From Bacteroidota bacterium (GTDB lineage: Bacteria > Bacteroidota > Ignavibacteria > UBA10030), in NCBI GenBank assembly GCA_021813905.1, contig JAKAJH010000011.1, forward strand, positions 1 through 64,000: a DNA stretch of 64,000 nt, written 5' to 3'. Position 1 is the first letter of the stretch. Every line of letters begins with the position of its first letter. Below are positions 49,224-57,929 of the stretch, piece after piece. The notes below the pieces were generated by a model. It was not told the origin of the DNA and did not search any database. It saw only the letters and a list, made by a program, of their open reading frames with translations. Both the position numbers and the translations under genes were made by a program.

Positions 49224-50160
49224 CGATCGTCCGCCAACGGGCGCGATAGAAATCCATGTAACCCAGCGCCACAAGTCGCATCGATTGAACGATATGTGTC
49301 AATCCATATCCCAAAATGATTCGGATCAGTTTCCAAGGGAAGATCAGAATCTGCATGGTGTGAAAGAGCAGCCGTTCCCACCCGTCGAAATACGAATCAC
49401 CGCAAAGGAGCAAATTCCTGACCTGGAAGTAGAGCCGTTTGTGAGGAATCCGGGTTGTGCTTGCCGATCCGCGATGTTCAATCCACACAGAAGGCACAGC
49501 CACAAACCGGTATCCTCGCTTCACGAGCCTCAGGCAGAACTCCGTATCATCGAAATACAGGAAGAACCGCTCGTCAAATCTTCCCACCTCGTCGAACACT
49601 GCCCTTCTAAACAAACAGCACCCTCCCGAGAGCATGGCGAGCGGTTGACCAAAGGATTTGAAGTCCGGATATGTGAGGTATCTTAACATCTTCGTGTAGC
49701 GCCGTAATCCGCGGATGAACACGGCTCCGACCGGATCTTCACGCTGCTCTGATACATTCAAATATCGTCCGGAAGCTCCTGCAATATCACGACTTGCCTC
49801 TATCGCGCTAATTAATTCGCTGAGAGTGTTCGGAGGCGTAACGATGTCGTTGTCGAGCTTCCAGATATACTTGGAAGCTGCCGAAACTTCAGCCAGCGCC
49901 CGGTTATATGCCGCGGGAGCGCCTTCGTTGTCACGATTGCGAATAAGCAGAAGCCGTCCGAATCCCATTCCCCGCATGCGCTCAAATGATTCCTCTACCG
50001 CCTCCGCAGAGCCGTCTGTGGAGCCGTTATCGACGATGATGACCTCCAGACGCTCTTTCGGATACTCGAGCGCCTCCAGGGCTCTCAGAAGCGCCAAAAC
50101 GTGCTTCCTGCCGTTCCAGTTCGGGACAATTGCGCTGACGAGTGGATATTCAGGTCCCAT
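49210..50160 (-). CDS. Glycosyltransferase family 2 (rhamnosyltransferase-like)
   Basis: A 316-residue GT2 enzyme: SAIVPNWNGRKHVLALL, IIVDNGSTDGS, IWKLDNDIVTP as the metal site, and ERFFLYFDDTEFCLRLVKRGYRF, a pattern shared with rhamnosyltransferases and dTDP-sugar GT2s. A C-terminal amphipathic/hydrophobic segment may bind membrane. ATG 50160 overlaps the flippase gene by 11 bases. Its codon and base use are slightly AT-richer than the 10-kb region. Confidence 0.86.
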   Translation of the reverse strand: MGPEYPLVSAIVPNWNGRKHVLALLRALEALEYPKERLEVIIVDNGSTDGSAEAVEESFERMRGMGFGRLLLIRNRDNEGAPAAYNRALAEVSAASKYIWKLDNDIVTPPNTLSELISAIEASRDIAGASGRYLNVSEQREDPVGAVFIRGLRRYTKMLRYLTYPDFKSFGQPLAMLSGGCCLFRRAVFDEVGRFDERFFLYFDDTEFCLRLVKRGYRFVAVPSVWIEHRGSASTTRIPHKRLYFQVRNLLLCGDSYFDGWERLLFHTMQILIFPWKLIRIILGYGLTHIVQSMRLVALGYMDFYRARWRTIDELR

Positions 50161-51415
50161 GAGTTCCTTTCGGCCCGGTCATGGATCGTTGCCGGCGCCA
50201 ATAACCGATCATTGACGATAAAGCGATAGAAAATTCCGTCAGAACGACGCACGTGGCCATGCCGGTGGCTCCGCCACGAAATGCACCCACGACGACGGGC
50301 GAGACAATCAGAAACAACGCAGCGGAGCGCAGGAGCGTCCGGGTTCGGGCAGATTCCAGGTTCAGACATAAATGGATCGTGTCGTTGAAAAGGAATACTC
50401 CGACGAGGATCACGGGCAGGACACTGAACCGACGCATCACCGAGGCGGTCTCCGGAGCGTCGGCTCCGCTCAGAAGATGCGAGAGACCTTCCGGAAAGAT
50501 CCCCATGACCGCCGATGCGCCGATCGCAATGGTCAGCGCGATCACCAGAAGCCTCCGGATCAATCGGTTGGAGAGACGCACCTGATCGGGCGGAAGTTTG
50601 GCGATGCGGGGGAAATACACCTGAAACACCGGCATTATTCCCCCCTTGGCGGCCGTGAGTGTCTTGTCCGCCGCAGTGTAGTAGCCGACAACCTGCGGGG
50701 ATGTAAAGGCACCCAGGAGAATGGTTGGACCGGCTGTGTACGCCGCCACTGCCGCGACAGAGGCGAACGTCCCCGCTCCTCTTCTCAGCTCCTCGCGGAT
50801 CATACGCCACGATGGACGGGGCCATCTCGCCGGGAGACGCGACCGAACCAGCACAAGCGCGAAGATCGCGAAAAGCAGGTACGTGCCGGACTGCAAGCCG
50901 ACCGTAAGAGCCGTGTGGGTTGGTTTGCGGACAAGCAGAAAGATCAGAGCAGCCGGCACGATGCGGGAGCCCAGCGAGAGCTTCGCGACAAGATCGAACT
51001 CTTGAAGCCCGTACAGAACCGCTGTCGGCATCAGAGTCGTTCCGATGACATTCAGAAACGCGAAGGCAAACAGCGACCAACGGCACACCGGCAGGAGCCA
51101 AATGCAAGGAACCAGAACGGCCAAACAGATCACAAGAAGGACAAACCGAGCGGTATAGAAGGAAGATACATAGCTCTCAAGTCCTCCCGGCTGATCAGCA
51201 GCGCGGGAGACGTCCCGCGGTCCGGTGATCCCGTACGAATATTCCGTGATCACGGAAAGATACTGCATCACTGTCGTCGCCAGCATCAGCCATCCGTATT
51301 CGGAGACGCCCAGCGTGCGCAGGAGGAACGGCACCGTCATCCACGGGACGAGCAGCCCGACGATCTGTGCAACAGAGAGCTTCGCCAATCCGGTGTTGAC
51401 CGTCCGCTCACTCAT
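50150..51415 (-). CDS. Polysaccharide flippase (Wzx / MATE-like)
   Basis: A 421-residue integral membrane protein with about twelve helices, starting MSERTVNTGLAKLSVAQIVG and continuing RTLGVSEYGWLMLATTV, typical of the Polysacc_synt (Wzx/RfbX) family. It moves undecaprenyl-linked repeat units to the periplasm. ATG 51415 overlaps the oxidoreductase stop by eight bases. Equivalent to PorS of Porphyromonas, which is needed for A-LPS; whether it serves that role here is inference. Confidence 0.88.
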   Translation of the reverse strand: MSERTVNTGLAKLSVAQIVGLLVPWMTVPFLLRTLGVSEYGWLMLATTVMQYLSVITEYSYGITGPRDVSRAADQPGGLESYVSSFYTARFVLLVICLAVLVPCIWLLPVCRWSLFAFAFLNVIGTTLMPTAVLYGLQEFDLVAKLSLGSRIVPAALIFLLVRKPTHTALTVGLQSGTYLLFAIFALVLVRSRLPARWPRPSWRMIREELRRGAGTFASVAAVAAYTAGPTILLGAFTSPQVVGYYTAADKTLTAAKGGIMPVFQVYFPRIAKLPPDQVRLSNRLIRRLLVIALTIAIGASAVMGIFPEGLSHLLSGADAPETASVMRRFSVLPVILVGVFLFNDTIHLCLNLESARTRTLLRSAALFLIVSPVVVGAFRGGATGMATCVVLTEFSIALSSMIGYWRRQRSMTGPKGTHGT

Positions 51416-52727
51416 GCGGGACGTTCGTGCGCAGTTCTGCGCCAACCTGAAGTCCTTCCCGAAAGCAATCGGCGATCCCTTGAAACTTCCAGCGCGCGTA
51501 GCGTCCGGCCTGTCGGATGCCGTTATGCGCCAGCAGCGCGATCCCTTCTTCCACCCACCTGGAACCGGGAATATGCCAGGTATAGGCCGTTTCAATCCAA
51601 GTCATGTCAATCACATCCACCGATCGGATGAATTGCCAATCCTGAAGCTCGCGCATCGCCATGTCGGCGTACGATCGCAGATCGTCATCGGAGGGACGTG
51701 CTCCGCCCCGGTATGCGCGTTCCACATACAGCGATACATACTTACTTCCTCTGCGAATCCTTTTGGGGAGAAATTCCGACGTTACGTTGCTGTAGAAGCC
51801 GATACGATAGAAGCCTGATCGCGACCTGGGAACGTAGATCCAGTGTTGGGCCGGACATCGTGACCCGCGACAAGCTCCGATGTTCAACACACAAACAGAG
51901 GTGTACGGATCCGGCGCACTGTCTGTATCGAGATGCGCGAGAGCCAGCGTGCGATCAAGCGAGAGCGTCGAGAGAAGGGATTCGTATGGCCATACCGTTC
52001 CGTCTTCTGTGCGCACGATACGTTCGGAGACGTCGAGAGCGGTGGCGCGGCTGTTGTAGCGGACATCGCAATCTTCCGCGATGCGCTTCATGAGCGTTCC
52101 GAGTCCGTGGCAAGGATACAGATATCGCGCGTTGTATCCGACCGGAGAGCCTCGTCGCTCAAATGCCCCACGGAATCGGGGAAGATCAACCGGAGACTTC
52201 TGAGCATCCTGCGGAGCGATGTGCCGGAACAAACCCGCGGTATACAGCTCGTGAAACGGAGTGAAGAACAACTCGCAGAGTGTTGGACCGAAAGAGTTCT
52301 GGAGCCAGGCATCGAGCGTGCCCCCTTCGGTCGATCGCGGGGCGAGCATTTCCCCGGCCGCACGACGTGCGATCGTTTTGGGAAGTGCTAAGAGATGATT
52401 TTGGATCGGATACGGAACCGTCAGTCCGGTCTCCGGAAAGAAGACTGCGGCGTTGCGCGAATACTCGCACAAAGACGAGTATTTCTCCAGCATTCCGCGC
52501 AGTGCTTGATCCACGCCAAACATCCAGTGCCCGCCGCCCATCTCGAAGCGATACGAATCCGGAGTATCCGGTCCGCTCATACGGAGATTCGGGGTTTGGG
52601 GATCGATGAAGTACGTTCTGCAAAGGCCGCCCGGTTCCGCTGTTGCTTCGAGAACCCTCCAGCCGCTTGTCCTGGCCGCAGCCAAACCCGTAATTCCTGC
52701 GCCAAGGATGAGATTCCGGCGCTTCAC
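51408..52727 (-). CDS. FAD-dependent amine-oxidase-fold oxidoreductase of polysaccharide cluster
   Basis: A 439-residue flavoprotein: dinucleotide fold NLILGAGITGLAAAR at residue 5, EPGGLCRTY loop, and a C-terminal FAD-binding part ending near GIRQAGRYARWKFQG. It resembles protoporphyrinogen-oxidase/UDP-galactopyranose-mutase-like proteins often found in O-antigen clusters, where they modify nucleotide sugars. It starts at GTG 52727, overlapping the WecG stop (GTGA). The exact reaction is not assignable. Confidence 0.8.
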   Translation of the reverse strand: MKRRNLILGAGITGLAAARTSGWRVLEATAEPGGLCRTYFIDPQTPNLRMSGPDTPDSYRFEMGGGHWMFGVDQALRGMLEKYSSLCEYSRNAAVFFPETGLTVPYPIQNHLLALPKTIARRAAGEMLAPRSTEGGTLDAWLQNSFGPTLCELFFTPFHELYTAGLFRHIAPQDAQKSPVDLPRFRGAFERRGSPVGYNARYLYPCHGLGTLMKRIAEDCDVRYNSRATALDVSERIVRTEDGTVWPYESLLSTLSLDRTLALAHLDTDSAPDPYTSVCVLNIGACRGSRCPAQHWIYVPRSRSGFYRIGFYSNVTSEFLPKRIRRGSKYVSLYVERAYRGGARPSDDDLRSYADMAMRELQDWQFIRSVDVIDMTWIETAYTWHIPGSRWVEEGIALLAHNGIRQAGRYARWKFQGIADCFREGLQVGAELRTNVPHE

Positions 52728-53518
52728 AGGCTAAGCCGTTCAAGAAGGATGCGGAACAGGAATCGGGGATTTCCGATGAGATACCGGCGCCACAATCGAC
52801 GCGGTTCCTGGAGGAGCCGGAAGAGCCATTCCAGTCCTGAACGCGACATCCACATCGGACAGCGGCTGCGATTTCCGGAAAGATACTCGAGGCACGAGCC
52901 GGCGGTGAGGATGGTTGCCGGCGGCAGCTGGTCGAACACGCGTGCGATCCAGCGTTCCTGGAGAGGCATTCCCATTCCGACGATCAGAAGATCCACGTTG
53001 AGCCGGTTCACTTCGCGGACGATGTGGGCGCTCGACTCGTCGGTAAGATATCCGTGATGCCAGCCTGCGATGCGGAGACGGGGATATCGCATCCGGAGCC
53101 GTTGCGCTGCAGCATCTGCTACTCCCTCCGCTCCTCCGAGCAGATACACGCGCACGCGGAGCTGTTCGGCGCACGACATGACGTCGTCGACCCAGTCCGT
53201 CAGGGCGATGCGTTGCGGGATGTTCCGGCGCAGGAGGATGCCGGCATATCGCAGACCCATTCCGTCGCAGTAGAGCACATCAGATCGGTTCAGGACGTTC
53301 AGGAAGTCCGGATCGTCGTGCGCCACATTTGCCGCGTGGACATTGGCGTAGCAGAAGAGCGATGTTGTTCGGCGCCGAAGCGACGTCTTGAGCTGTGCGG
53401 TGAGTTCATCACGTGTGAGGCATGAAACCGAAAGTCCGTCGATGGTGACGGTCGGCTCGGTTTCGAGCGGGATCGATGGAGCGGGTATCCTCCCCTGCCA
53501 TTGCAGAGCATGCTGCAT
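52724..53518 (-). CDS. WecG/TagA/CpsF family glycosyltransferase
   Basis: A 264-residue GT26 protein: YCDGMGLRYAG, VYLLGGAEGVADAAAQR, GMGMPLQERWIARVF and the tail LEWLFRLLQEPRRLWRRY are all family signatures. Such enzymes add ManNAc(A)- or Glc-type sugars to a lipid-linked acceptor as the second sugar. ATG 53518 has a strong ribosome site (AAAGGGGG). It is the first gene after the repeat-rich 1-kb gap and leads a long overlapping operon toward porU. A second family member is fused to GmhB at 60.7 kb. Confidence 0.9.
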   Translation of the reverse strand: MQHALQWQGRIPAPSIPLETEPTVTIDGLSVSCLTRDELTAQLKTSLRRRTTSLFCYANVHAANVAHDDPDFLNVLNRSDVLYCDGMGLRYAGILLRRNIPQRIALTDWVDDVMSCAEQLRVRVYLLGGAEGVADAAAQRLRMRYPRLRIAGWHHGYLTDESSAHIVREVNRLNVDLLIVGMGMPLQERWIARVFDQLPPATILTAGSCLEYLSGNRSRCPMWMSRSGLEWLFRLLQEPRRLWRRYLIGNPRFLFRILLERLSL

Positions 53519-53724
53519 GCTTTCCCCCTTTCAACGAAAGACCTGCTGCAGTGACGACGGATGCTTACAATACGGGGAGAAGGATGGGGAGACTACAGAG
53601 AGGTTGAATTAATGATACGATCGGCCTGACTGAGAAGCAAGTCCTCGGTCGCAAACACTGTCTGGTCGCAAGGTCGCTCGCAGATTTACTGTCACAGGTG
53701 CGCGAAGCCACGCGAACGCATAAT

Positions 53725-53752
53725 GACCGCAGTCTTCAGGCTGCGGTTGGCG
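53725..53752. repeat. Dispersed palindromic element, copy 2
   Basis: CCGCAGTCTTCAGGCTGCGG with one mismatch in the arms, followed by TTGGCG. It nearly matches the minus strand of the element at 46614-46641. Confidence 0.7.
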
Positions 53753-53772
53753 TACCAAAACAATATTTAGCC

Positions 53773-53805
53773 GGCTTTAGCCGCATGACTGGGGGCTAAA
53801 GCCCC
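53773..53805. repeat. Inverted repeat GGCTTTAGCC / GGCTAAAGCC
   Basis: Perfect 10-bp arms at 53773-53782 and 53794-53803. The right arm extends to GGGGCTAAAGCCCC, followed by TTTCTTT on the plus strand, like a terminator, although no plus-strand gene ends nearby. Confidence 0.65.
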
Positions 53806-53928
53806 TTTCTTTGGCAGAGATACGTCCTGAGCATGCCTGCCCGCCGCAACGACCTGTCCGCCGAAGTGAAACCAAGGCGGAAGTGGAGGCGGGCTTGCCC
53901 GCCGAAACGACGTGAAGGCGGGTCGAAG

Positions 53929-54329
53929 GACCTGTCCTGAGCCTGTCGAAGGACCTGTCCCGAGCGTGTCGAAGGACCTGTCCCGAGCGAGCCGAGGGAC
54001 GATTCGAACCATACCTGACCTGTTCGACACGTGGTTCGACAAGCTCACCACGTACCCGGATTTCTGAAGGCCGGCCAATTCCCACCTAGGTACGTCCTGA
54101 GCCTGTCGAAGGACGATTCGAACCATACCTGACCTGTTCGACACGTGGTTCGACAAGCTCACCACGTACCTGCCTTTGGGGGACTTGCCACCAAATACCT
54201 TGGTACATTCTGAGCTCGACGAAGGACCTGTCCCGAGCGAGCCGAGGGACCTGTCCCGAGCGAGTCGAGGGACGATTCGAACCATACCTGACCTGTTCGA
54301 CACGTGGTTCGACAAGCTCACCACGTACC
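53929..54329. repeat. Composite repeat cluster: 23-bp units plus a 59-bp unit, three blocks
   Basis: A 59-bp unit (GACGATTCGAACCATACC at its left end, ACCACGTACC at its right) occurs at 53998-54056, 54112-54170 and 54271-54329, essentially identical. Each copy is preceded by 23-bp units of type AAGGACCTGTCCCGAGCGTG: three before the first, one partial before the second, two to three before the third. Inside the 59-bp unit ACGTGGT and ACCACGT form a hairpin arm pair. The 23-bp unit is related to the widespread CCTTCGACAGGCTCAGG-type intergenic repeat. Confidence 0.9.
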
Positions 54330-54530
54330 CAGACACGCTGACGTGAGCGGATCCTGCGCAGTAAAAAGGCACCGCTCAACATGAAATTAGCACGGGGAGA
54401 AATGAATGGAGGGGCTTATAGAAACGGAGCTCACAACAAACAATCGCGCAGAATCAGAGTCGTCGGTATCCAAGGATCCTGTAGTTCGCGTCCGGTCGAG
54501 TATCCATTGTCAATCAGAATGATTATCGTC

Positions 54531-55475
54531 TCACTTCACCTTCGCCCTAAAGTATGCCAGCGTCCGTTCCAGCCCTTGTCTCCTCTGCACCTTCGCTTCC
54601 CACCCGAGGATAGACCGAGCCTTCGTCGTGTCCGGCTGCCGGACTTTCGGATCATCCGTCGGGAGCTCTTTGAACACTATCCGGCTCTTGCTTCCGGTGA
54701 GCGCTACGATCTCTTTCGCCAGCTGCAGCATCGTAACTTCGTCCGGATTGCCGATATTGACGGGAAGCGAATAGTCGGACATCATGAGCCGATAGATGCC
54801 GTCGATCAGATCCGAGACGTAGCAGACGCTACGGGTCTGGCTTCCGTCTCCGAACACCGTCACGTCCTCGTTCCGCAGTGCCTGGGACATGAACGCGGGG
54901 ATGGCGCGGCCGTCATTCAGTCTCATCCGCTCGCCGTACGTGTTGAAAATGCGGACGATACGTGTTTCGACGCCGTGGTAGCGGTGGTACGCCATGGTCA
55001 TCGCTTCGGCAAAGCGTTTCGCCTCATCGTAGACCCCGCGAGGACCGACCGGGTTCACATTTCCCCAGTATTCCTCCCGTTGGGGATGTTCCAGAGGATC
55101 ACCGTACGTTTCGGACGTCGACGCCAGGAGAAACCGCGCCTTCTTCGCCTTTGCGAGACCGAGGGCCTTATGCGTCCCCAACGATCCGACCTTGAGTGTC
55201 TGGATGGGCAATTTCAGGTAGTCGATGGGACTGGCAGGAGAGGCAAAGTGAAAGATGAAATCCACCGGTTCCGGCACGTGGATGAAATTGGTCACGTCGT
55301 ATTGCACGAAGCGAAACCGCGGATTTAAAAAGAGGTGGCTGATGTTCTCGATCGATCCGGTCACCAGGTTGTCAAGGCAAACGACCGCATGCCCCTCGTT
55401 AAGGAGCCGCTCGCACAAATGCGAGCCGAGAAAGCCGGCACCGCCGGTTACTACGGATGTATGGGACTGGGGCAT
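54531..55475 (-). CDS. UDP-glucuronate decarboxylase / UDP-xylose synthase family SDR
   Basis: A 314-residue extended [18 protein letters not shown] at the N-terminus, [12 protein letters not shown] (a hallmark of UXS), [15 protein letters not shown] with the catalytic Tyr/Lys, and VDSL-type ending region [11 protein letters not shown]. It converts UDP-glucuronate to UDP-xylose with bound NAD. Ugd, two genes upstream, makes its substrate. ATG 55475; its leader is the 7-bp repeat array, so it has no Shine-Dalgarno sequence. It ends at the repeat-rich spacer. Confidence 0.9.
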   Translation of the reverse strand: MPQSHTSVVTGGAGFLGSHLCERLLNEGHAVVCLDNLVTGSIENISHLFLNPRFRFVQYDVTNFIHVPEPVDFIFHFASPASPIDYLKLPIQTLKVGSLGTHKALGLAKAKKARFLLASTSETYGDPLEHPQREEYWGNVNPVGPRGVYDEAKRFAEAMTMAYHRYHGVETRIVRIFNTYGERMRLNDGRAIPAFMSQALRNEDVTVFGDGSQTRSVCYVSDLIDGIYRLMMSDYSLPVNIGNPDEVTMLQLAKEIVALTGSKSRIVFKELPTDDPKVRQPDTTKARSILGWEAKVQRRQGLERTLAYFRAKVK

Positions 55476-55479
55476 TGGC

Positions 55480-55514
55480 AGTAAGTAGTAAGGAGTAAGA
55501 AGTATGAAGGAGAG
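55480..55514. repeat. 7-bp repeat array A1 (AGTAAGA type on plus strand)
   Basis: Five successive heptads AGTAAGT, AGTAAGG, AGTAAGA, AGTATGA, AGGAGAG, lying between the UXS start and the 3' end of the four-helix-bundle gene. Confidence 0.8.
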
Positions 55515-55522
55515 GACCTGAG

Positions 55523-55894
55523 TTAGAAGCAGAACTTATCGGCCTTCGTGATGATTCCGTGAAGCATCCGGCTTACCTGCAGGTAACCCTCTGTCAGTTG
55601 TGTGTGTTCTGTTGTTCCAAGGTATTGCGCATCTTTGGCAAAGTCCAGCCAGACTGAAACTTCAGAAGCTTCTCCGGCGCAATCGATCATCTTGCTGACA
55701 AAAAGACGCTGGTATCGTCGTTTGGGCCACCCCTCGGCCAGATTTGCCGGAATAGAACGTGAAGCGCGACGGATCTGATCGGTAAGCGAGTACTTTTCTT
55801 CCTGCGGAAATCGTTTCGAAATTTGAAAGATCCGTTGCGCAAGTTCGTACGCGAGCGTATAGACTCGAAGATCGCGGAATCCATTGTATTCCAT
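55523..55894 (-). CDS. Four-helix-bundle protein (23S rRNA intervening-sequence protein family)
   Basis: A 123-residue protein of the IVP/S23-like four-helix-bundle family: [19 protein letters not shown], the [20 protein letters not shown] motif and [14 protein letters not shown] near the end. Homologues are encoded inside 23S rRNA intervening sequences and also scattered as free genes, as here; biochemical function is unknown. It has a good ribosome site (GGGGGGAG). Inverted 7-bp arrays flank it, and a truncated copy follows upstream. Confidence 0.9.
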   Translation of the reverse strand: MEYNGFRDLRVYTLAYELAQRIFQISKRFPQEEKYSLTDQIRRASRSIPANLAEGWPKRRYQRLFVSKMIDCAGEASEVSVWLDFAKDAQYLGTTEHTQLTEGYLQVSRMLHGIITKADKFCF

Positions 55895-55907
55895 GCTCCC
55901 CCCTTTC

Positions 55908-55942
55908 GACTTCTTACTGCATACTTCTTACTCCGTACTTGT
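55908..55942. repeat. 7-bp repeat array A2 (TACTTCT type on plus strand)
   Basis: Heptads GACTTCT, TACTGCA, TACTTCT, TACTCCG, TACTTGT directly upstream of the intact four-helix-bundle gene and joined to the broken end of the truncated copy. Confidence 0.8.
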
Positions 55943-56118
55943 CACCGCTTCCATCCTTCGGCAAGATTCGCAGGCACAGAACGAGACGAACGGCGTATCT
56001 GATCTGTCAAGGCGTACCGTTCTTCGCGTGGGAAGTCGCGGGTCGTTTGGAAGAGCTCCGTTGCGAGGCCATAGGCAAGCTTATAGACAATGAGATCTCT
56101 GTATCCCCGGTATTCCAT
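55942..56118 (-). pseudogene. Truncated four-helix-bundle gene
   Basis: From ATG 56118 the frame reads MEYRGYRDLIVYKLAYGLA and continues to [15 protein letters not shown], about half of the family length, then stops at TGA 55942-55944. It is roughly 60 percent identical to the first half of the neighbouring intact copy. The break coincides with the edge of array A2, as if the rest was lost in recombination between arrays. Confidence 0.8.
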
Positions 56119-56140
56119 TTTTCCCCCTTCGTTTTCTGCC

Positions 56141-56176
56141 TACTGCCTACTGCATACTGCTTACTTCCTACTTCTT
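56141..56176. repeat. 7-bp repeat array A3
   Basis: Heptads TACTGCC, TACTGCA, TACTGCT, TACTTCC, TACTTCT on the plus strand. The ugd stop codon (56175-56177) is formed at its edge. Confidence 0.8.
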
Positions 56177-57491
56177 ACGCACCAACATCCGCCCTTCTCC
56201 CAATCCCATGATACACAAATCCCTGTTCCTTCATCTCCTTGGGATCGTAGATATTGCGCCCGTCGAAGATGAGAGGCTTTTTCATCATCGCCTTCATGCG
56301 GCCGAAGTCCGGTTTCCGGAACTCATTCCATTCCGTCACGACCAGGAGCGCATCCGCTCCCTTCAGGGCGTCATACGCGGACTCGAAGAACTCCACTTTG
56401 CCGTCGTAGATCGACTTGGCGCGGGCGATTGCGATCGGATCGTGCGCGCGGACACGCGCCTTGGCCTCCAGGAGTGAGTTGATCACATTGATTGCAGGCG
56501 CCTCACGCATGTCGTCCGTTTGGGGCTTGAACGCGAGTCCCCACAGGGCGATGGTGCGGTTTTCCAGGTGCTCGTCGAAGTGCTTGTTCAGTTTGCGCAC
56601 AAGTACGCTCTTCTGTCGGTTGTTTGCCTCATCGACGGCCTGCAGGATGCGCAGGTCACTTTCATGGTCCCGAGCTGTATGAATAAGCGCTTTCACATCC
56701 TTCGGGAAACAGGAGCCACCATAGCCAACGCCCGCGAAAAGAAACTGTTGTCCGATGCGCGGATCGCTCCCCATTCCTTTGCGGATAAGATCCACATCGG
56801 CGCCCGCAGCTTCACACAGATTCGCCAGCTCATTCATGAACGAGATCTTCGTGGCCAGGTAGGCATTGGCGGCATACTTCGTCATCTCAGCGCTTCGCTC
56901 ATCCATGACGATGATCGGATTGCCCGTCCGCATGAATGGGGCATAGAGCTCACTCATAGCCTGTATCGCACGTTTGCTTCTTGAGCCGATAACGATTCGG
57001 TCAGGCTTCATGGAGTCCTCGATCGCCGCGCCTTCTTTCAGGAACTCCGGGTTAGACACAACTTCAACCTCGTATCGGGCCTTCTTTCGCACGATCGTTC
57101 GGATCTTGTCGACCGTTCCGACCGGTACTGTGCTCTTGCTGACGAAGATCTTTCGATCGTTGACGAACTCAGCGGCCTTTTCTGCGACTCCGAGCACATG
57201 CGTGAGATCAGCGGAACCATCTTCGGACGGCGGAGTCGGCAAGCACAGGAAAATGACCTCGCTCTTCTCGACCGCTTGCTTCAGGTTCGTGGTAAATTCC
57301 AATCGGCTGTTCTGCACATTGCGCTTCACCATTTCGGCCAGCCCGGGCTCATAGATCGGCATGATGCCTTTGCGAAGTCCGTTAATCTTTCGCTCGTCAA
57401 TGTCCATGCAAAGGACGTTATTGCCGGTGTCGGCAAAGACAGCGCCTTGGACGAGGCCTACGTAACCGGTGCCGATTATGGAGATCTTCAT
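56175..57491 (-). CDS. ugd: UDP-glucose 6-dehydrogenase
   Basis: A 438-residue UDP-glucose/GDP-mannose dehydrogenase: MKISIIGTGYVGLVQGAVFA Rossmann start, SKSTVPVGT, NPEFLKEGAAIED, the catalytic cysteine in GYGGSCFPKD and the C-terminal UDP-binding part AFKPQTDDMREAPAI. It oxidises UDP-glucose to UDP-glucuronate, feeding UXS. Full length. ATG 57491; its stop codon lies in array A3 and array A4 begins 10 bases before the start, so cassettes flank it tightly on both sides. Confidence 0.95.
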   Translation of the reverse strand: MKISIIGTGYVGLVQGAVFADTGNNVLCMDIDERKINGLRKGIMPIYEPGLAEMVKRNVQNSRLEFTTNLKQAVEKSEVIFLCLPTPPSEDGSADLTHVLGVAEKAAEFVNDRKIFVSKSTVPVGTVDKIRTIVRKKARYEVEVVSNPEFLKEGAAIEDSMKPDRIVIGSRSKRAIQAMSELYAPFMRTGNPIIVMDERSAEMTKYAANAYLATKISFMNELANLCEAAGADVDLIRKGMGSDPRIGQQFLFAGVGYGGSCFPKDVKALIHTARDHESDLRILQAVDEANNRQKSVLVRKLNKHFDEHLENRTIALWGLAFKPQTDDMREAPAINVINSLLEAKARVRAHDPIAIARAKSIYDGKVEFFESAYDALKGADALLVVTEWNEFRKPDFGRMKAMMKKPLIFDGRNIYDPKEMKEQGFVYHGIGRRADVGA

Positions 57492-57500
57492 AGGGAGATC

Positions 57501-57535
57501 AGTGAGATGTGAGAAGTTGGAAGTGAGAGGTTGAG
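57501..57535. repeat. 7-bp repeat array A4 (AGTGAGA type)
   Basis: Heptads AGTGAGA, TGTGAGA, AGTTGGA, AGTGAGA, GGTTGAG between the ugd start and the end of the next four-helix-bundle gene; the same period as the other arrays but a diverged sequence. Confidence 0.65.
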
Positions 57536-57548
57536 TCGCGGCGCGGGC

Positions 57549-57917
57549 TCATGGGTTGGTCGACCTGAGTTTACGCATTGGTCCGCTGAGCAGCTTCTCC
57601 ACTTCGCTTAAGGGTGATTGGAGCTTCTGGAACTCGTCAGGGCCAAGATACTGAAGAAGAACGGAGATTTCAATCTGTGTGTCGATTTCGCTCAAGGAGG
57701 CTCGTGCGATGTTCAGAAATCGGAAGTTTTCTGGAATGGTCGTTCGTGTCAAGCCTTCTGTGATATCGGACGGGACAGACACAGTTGCCCGCCGCAATTG
57801 AAGCCTCAGACCAAAGAGCTCGGATTTGGGGAACGTCGCTGAAACCCGGTAGGCGCGAACAACAAGTGCGGTCGCTCTCTCCCAAAGCAGCAGCCGCTCA
57901 TGCGGCTTCCCCTCCAT
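57549..57917 (-). CDS. Four-helix-bundle protein, diverged second intact copy
   Basis: A 122-residue member of the same four-helix-bundle family, with LLLWERATALVVRAYRVS, the LRLQLRRATVSVPSDITEG motif (diverged from the IRRAS-PANLAEG form) and a helical tail SPLSEVEKLLSGPMRK. It is only distantly similar to the 55.5-kb copy, so it is an independent insertion and not a duplication. ATG 57917; GTG is one codon earlier. Confidence 0.87.
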   Translation of the reverse strand: MEGKPHERLLLWERATALVVRAYRVSATFPKSELFGLRLQLRRATVSVPSDITEGLTRTTIPENFRFLNIARASLSEIDTQIEISVLLQYLGPDEFQKLQSPLSEVEKLLSGPMRKLRSTNP

Positions 57918-57929
57918 CACCCCGGCCTC

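Larger units (their letters stand above)
53519..54530. other. Gene-free 1-kb repeat-rich spacer
   Basis: No protein-like frame survives here; open frames on the minus strand simply read through repeats. It holds, in order, the leader of the WecG gene, a dispersed palindrome, a GGCTTTAGCC inverted pair, the composite 23/59-bp repeat cluster, and some 200 bases of AT-richer sequence without visible features before the UXS stop. Confidence 0.75.

Noticed and set aside
53792-53812. Plus-strand intrinsic terminator GGGGCTAAAGCCCC followed by TTTCTTT.
   Set aside because: No plus-strand gene ends here; kept as part of a dispersed inverted repeat.
53929-54329. Possible CRISPR array.
   Set aside because: Repeats are of two unlike lengths, spacings are irregular and partly repeated, and no cas genes are nearby.
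53767-54372. Minus-strand frame of 201 codons in the repeat-rich spacer.
   Set aside because: It only reads through the 59-bp and 23-bp units, giving repeated peptide blocks; no start site or family.
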